Origin: Pseudomonadota bacterium
GTDB taxonomy: Bacteria > Pseudomonadota > Alphaproteobacteria > Sphingomonadales > Sphingomonadaceae
NCBI GenBank assembly: GCA_023424275.1
Contig: JAFAED010000014.1
Location: 1 to 6,864, forward strand
Direction: 5' to 3'
DNA: 6,864 nt
Part shown: positions 5,528 through 6,864 of the stretch, piece by piece
Layout of the letters: each line of letters begins with the position of its first letter
Numbering within the stretch: position 1 is the stretch's first letter
Program-made: the position numbers and the translations under genes
The notes under the pieces: model-generated
What the model was told of the DNA's origin: nothing
What the model saw: only the letters and a program-made list of their open reading frames with translations
Database searches by the model: none

Positions 5528-6864
5528 TGCGTAGCCTGTTCGCCGCCCTCCCGCTGCTCGCCGTGGCAGCGGCGCCCGCCGTCGCGCAGGACGCGCGGCC
5601 CGAGCAGACAGCGTCGTCGCCCGACGGCGCCATCACGCTCACCGTGTCGACCGACAATGATCAGCGGCCCACATGGTCGCTGTCGCGCAAGGGCAAGCTG
5701 CTTATCGCGCCGTCGAAGCTCGGCTTCATCCTCGCCGACCGCATCGGGCTGCAACGCGGCTTCACCATCGAAAGCGCCCTGCGCGCGAGCGGCGACACGC
5801 GCTGGGAACAGCCGTGGGGCGAGCGCCGCTTCGTGCGCGACCGGCACAATGAACTGCTCGTCCGCTTCCGTCAGGACAAGAGCTGGGGCGGCCATGCGAT
5901 GAACGTCCGCTTCCGCCTGTTCGACGACGGCATCGGCTTCCGCTACGAACTCCCCGAGCAGGCGGGGCTCCCGACCGCCAAGATCGTCGACGAAATCACC
6001 GAATTCGATATTGCGCCCGAGGGCACGGCCTGGTGGATCAGCGGCGGCGAGTGGAACCGCTACGAACAAATCTATCAGAAAACGCCGATCGAGGGCGTCG
6101 CCACTGCACACACGCCGATCACGATGAAGCTCGACGACGGAACGCATCTGGCGTTCCATGAGGCCGCGCTGGTCGATTATGCAGGCATGTGGTTCAAGCG
6201 CGTCGAAGGGCGCAAGTTCCGTTCGACGCTGTCGCCGTCGTCGCGCGGGCCGAGGGTGATCCGCGACCTGCCGTTCGCCACGCCCTGGCGCACGATGCGC
6301 GTCGCCGACAATGCGGCCGGGCTCGTCGAAAACGACCTCGAACTCAACCTCAACGAACCGAACAAGCTTGGCGATGTCAGCTGGTTCAAGCCGATGAAAT
6401 ATATCGGCATCTGGTGGGGGATGATCCGCGGTGACTGGAGCTGGGCCGAAGGGCCGAAGCATGGCGCCACGACGACAAGGACCAAGCAATATATCGATTT
6501 TGCCGCGAAGCACGGCTTTGGCGGCGTGCTCGTCGAGGGCTGGAACAAGGGCTGGAACGGCAATTGGTTCGGCCATGGCGACGAGTTCAGCTTCACGCAG
6601 GCAACCCCCGATTTCGACCTGAAGGCGGTCACCGACTATGCGCGCAAAAAGGGCGTGCAACTGATCGGCCATCATGAAACCGGCGGCAATATCGCGGTCT
6701 ATGAGGCGCAGCTCGACGATGCGATGAAGCTTTATGGCGCGATCGGCGTCGGCACGGTGAAGACCGGCTATGTCGCCGATGCCGGCGGGATCATCGCGCC
6801 GGGAGCGACGCCCGGAACGACCGCGATGGAATGGCATGACGGCCAGCGTCAGGTGGAGCATCAT
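5527..6864 (+). CDS. Secreted GH97 alpha-glucosidase (SusB-like), 3' end outside window
   Basis: The first 446 residues are present with no stop before the window ends; GH97 proteins are usually about 650-740 residues, so roughly two thirds is visible. A clear signal peptide (MRSLFAALPLLAVAAAPAVA, cleavage AVA-QD after residue 20) sends it to the periplasm. The N-terminal beta-sandwich spans about 25-285, with RYEQ (E180 a candidate for the SusB E194 calcium ligand). The catalytic barrel starts at KYIGIWWGM (about 292), followed by GVLVEGWNKGWNGNW (from about 334), IGHHETGG with E384 matching the SusB catalytic-base position E439, and VKTGYVAD. The last motif has Gly414 where retaining GH97 members carry the nucleophilic Asp, which points to the inverting SusB subgroup. 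The second base, acid and remaining calcium glutamates lie beyond the window. The ATG shares one base with the upstream stop. The likely role is releasing glucose from oligosaccharide ends alongside the amylase. Confidence 0.93.
   Translation, partial: MRSLFAALPLLAVAAAPAVAQDARPEQTASSPDGAITLTVSTDNDQRPTWSLSRKGKLLIAPSKLGFILADRIGLQRGFTIESALRASGDTRWEQPWGERRFVRDRHNELLVRFRQDKSWGGHAMNVRFRLFDDGIGFRYELPEQAGLPTAKIVDEITEFDIAPEGTAWWISGGEWNRYEQIYQKTPIEGVATAHTPITMKLDDGTHLAFHEAALVDYAGMWFKRVEGRKFRSTLSPSSRGPRVIRDLPFATPWRTMRVADNAAGLVENDLELNLNEPNKLGDVSWFKPMKYIGIWWGMIRGDWSWAEGPKHGATTTRTKQYIDFAAKHGFGGVLVEGWNKGWNGNWFGHGDEFSFTQATPDFDLKAVTDYARKKGVQLIGHHETGGNIAVYEAQLDDAMKLYGAIGVGTVKTGYVADAGGIIAPGATPGTTAMEWHDGQRQVEHH

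Noticed and set aside
5425..6864. 479-codon minus-strand frame opposite the GH97 gene
   Set aside because: It is an antisense shadow of a plus-strand frame that has a signal peptide and GH97 motifs and also stays open to the window end.
1..6864. Mobile elements, CRISPR arrays, tRNA/rRNA genes or a new defence system
   Set aside because: The strand is filled with five metabolic genes having intact motifs, small gaps and uniform composition. No direct repeats, transposase motifs or RNA genes were seen.

Overview
The window holds five consecutive plus-strand genes from what reads as one maltodextrin or starch utilisation operon of a GC-rich alphaproteobacterium. The order is: the 3' end of a TonB-dependent outer-membrane receptor, a flavin-dependent (tryptophan) halogenase-like protein, a secreted GH13 alpha-amylase, a cytoplasmic GH13 alpha-glucosidase, and the 5' two thirds of a secreted GH97 (SusB-like) alpha-glucosidase. 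Strong G/C preference at third codon positions, GTG starts and this gene order suggest a sphingomonad (Sphingopyxis, Sphingomonas or Novosphingobium type). Caulobacterales or Xanthomonas-like relatives carry similar loci. The assignment is an inference, since no rRNA or other phylogenetic marker is present.

Layout: bases 2-508 encode the receptor C-terminus. A 61-base gap (509-569) contains a perfect 9-bp GC-rich inverted repeat, a possible second smaller hairpin and a 17-base purine tract that includes the ribosome binding site. The halogenase-like gene (570-2078) overlaps the amylase start by four bases (ATGA at 2075-2078). The amylase (2075-3868) is followed after 12 bases by the cytoplasmic alpha-glucosidase (3881-5527). 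That gene shares one base with the GH97 gene (TGATG, 5525-5529), which is still open at the window edge. No gene-free stretch exceeds 61 bases, and I see no RNA gene, mobile element, CRISPR array or convincing intrinsic terminator.

How the genes fit together (inferred): the receptor would import alpha-glucans across the outer membrane. The periplasmic amylase and GH97 enzyme would shorten and trim them, an inner-membrane transporter not in this window would take up the products, and the cytoplasmic GH13 enzyme would release glucose. The halogenase homologue has no obvious place in sugar breakdown. It keeps the FAD-binding motif, the catalytic Lys and Glu and the WxWxIP signature, but lacks the Tyr-Trp/Glu/Phe pattern that holds tryptophan in PrnA and RebH. 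It is the most intriguing gene here, although its association with TonB receptor loci is itself a recurring pattern in these bacteria.
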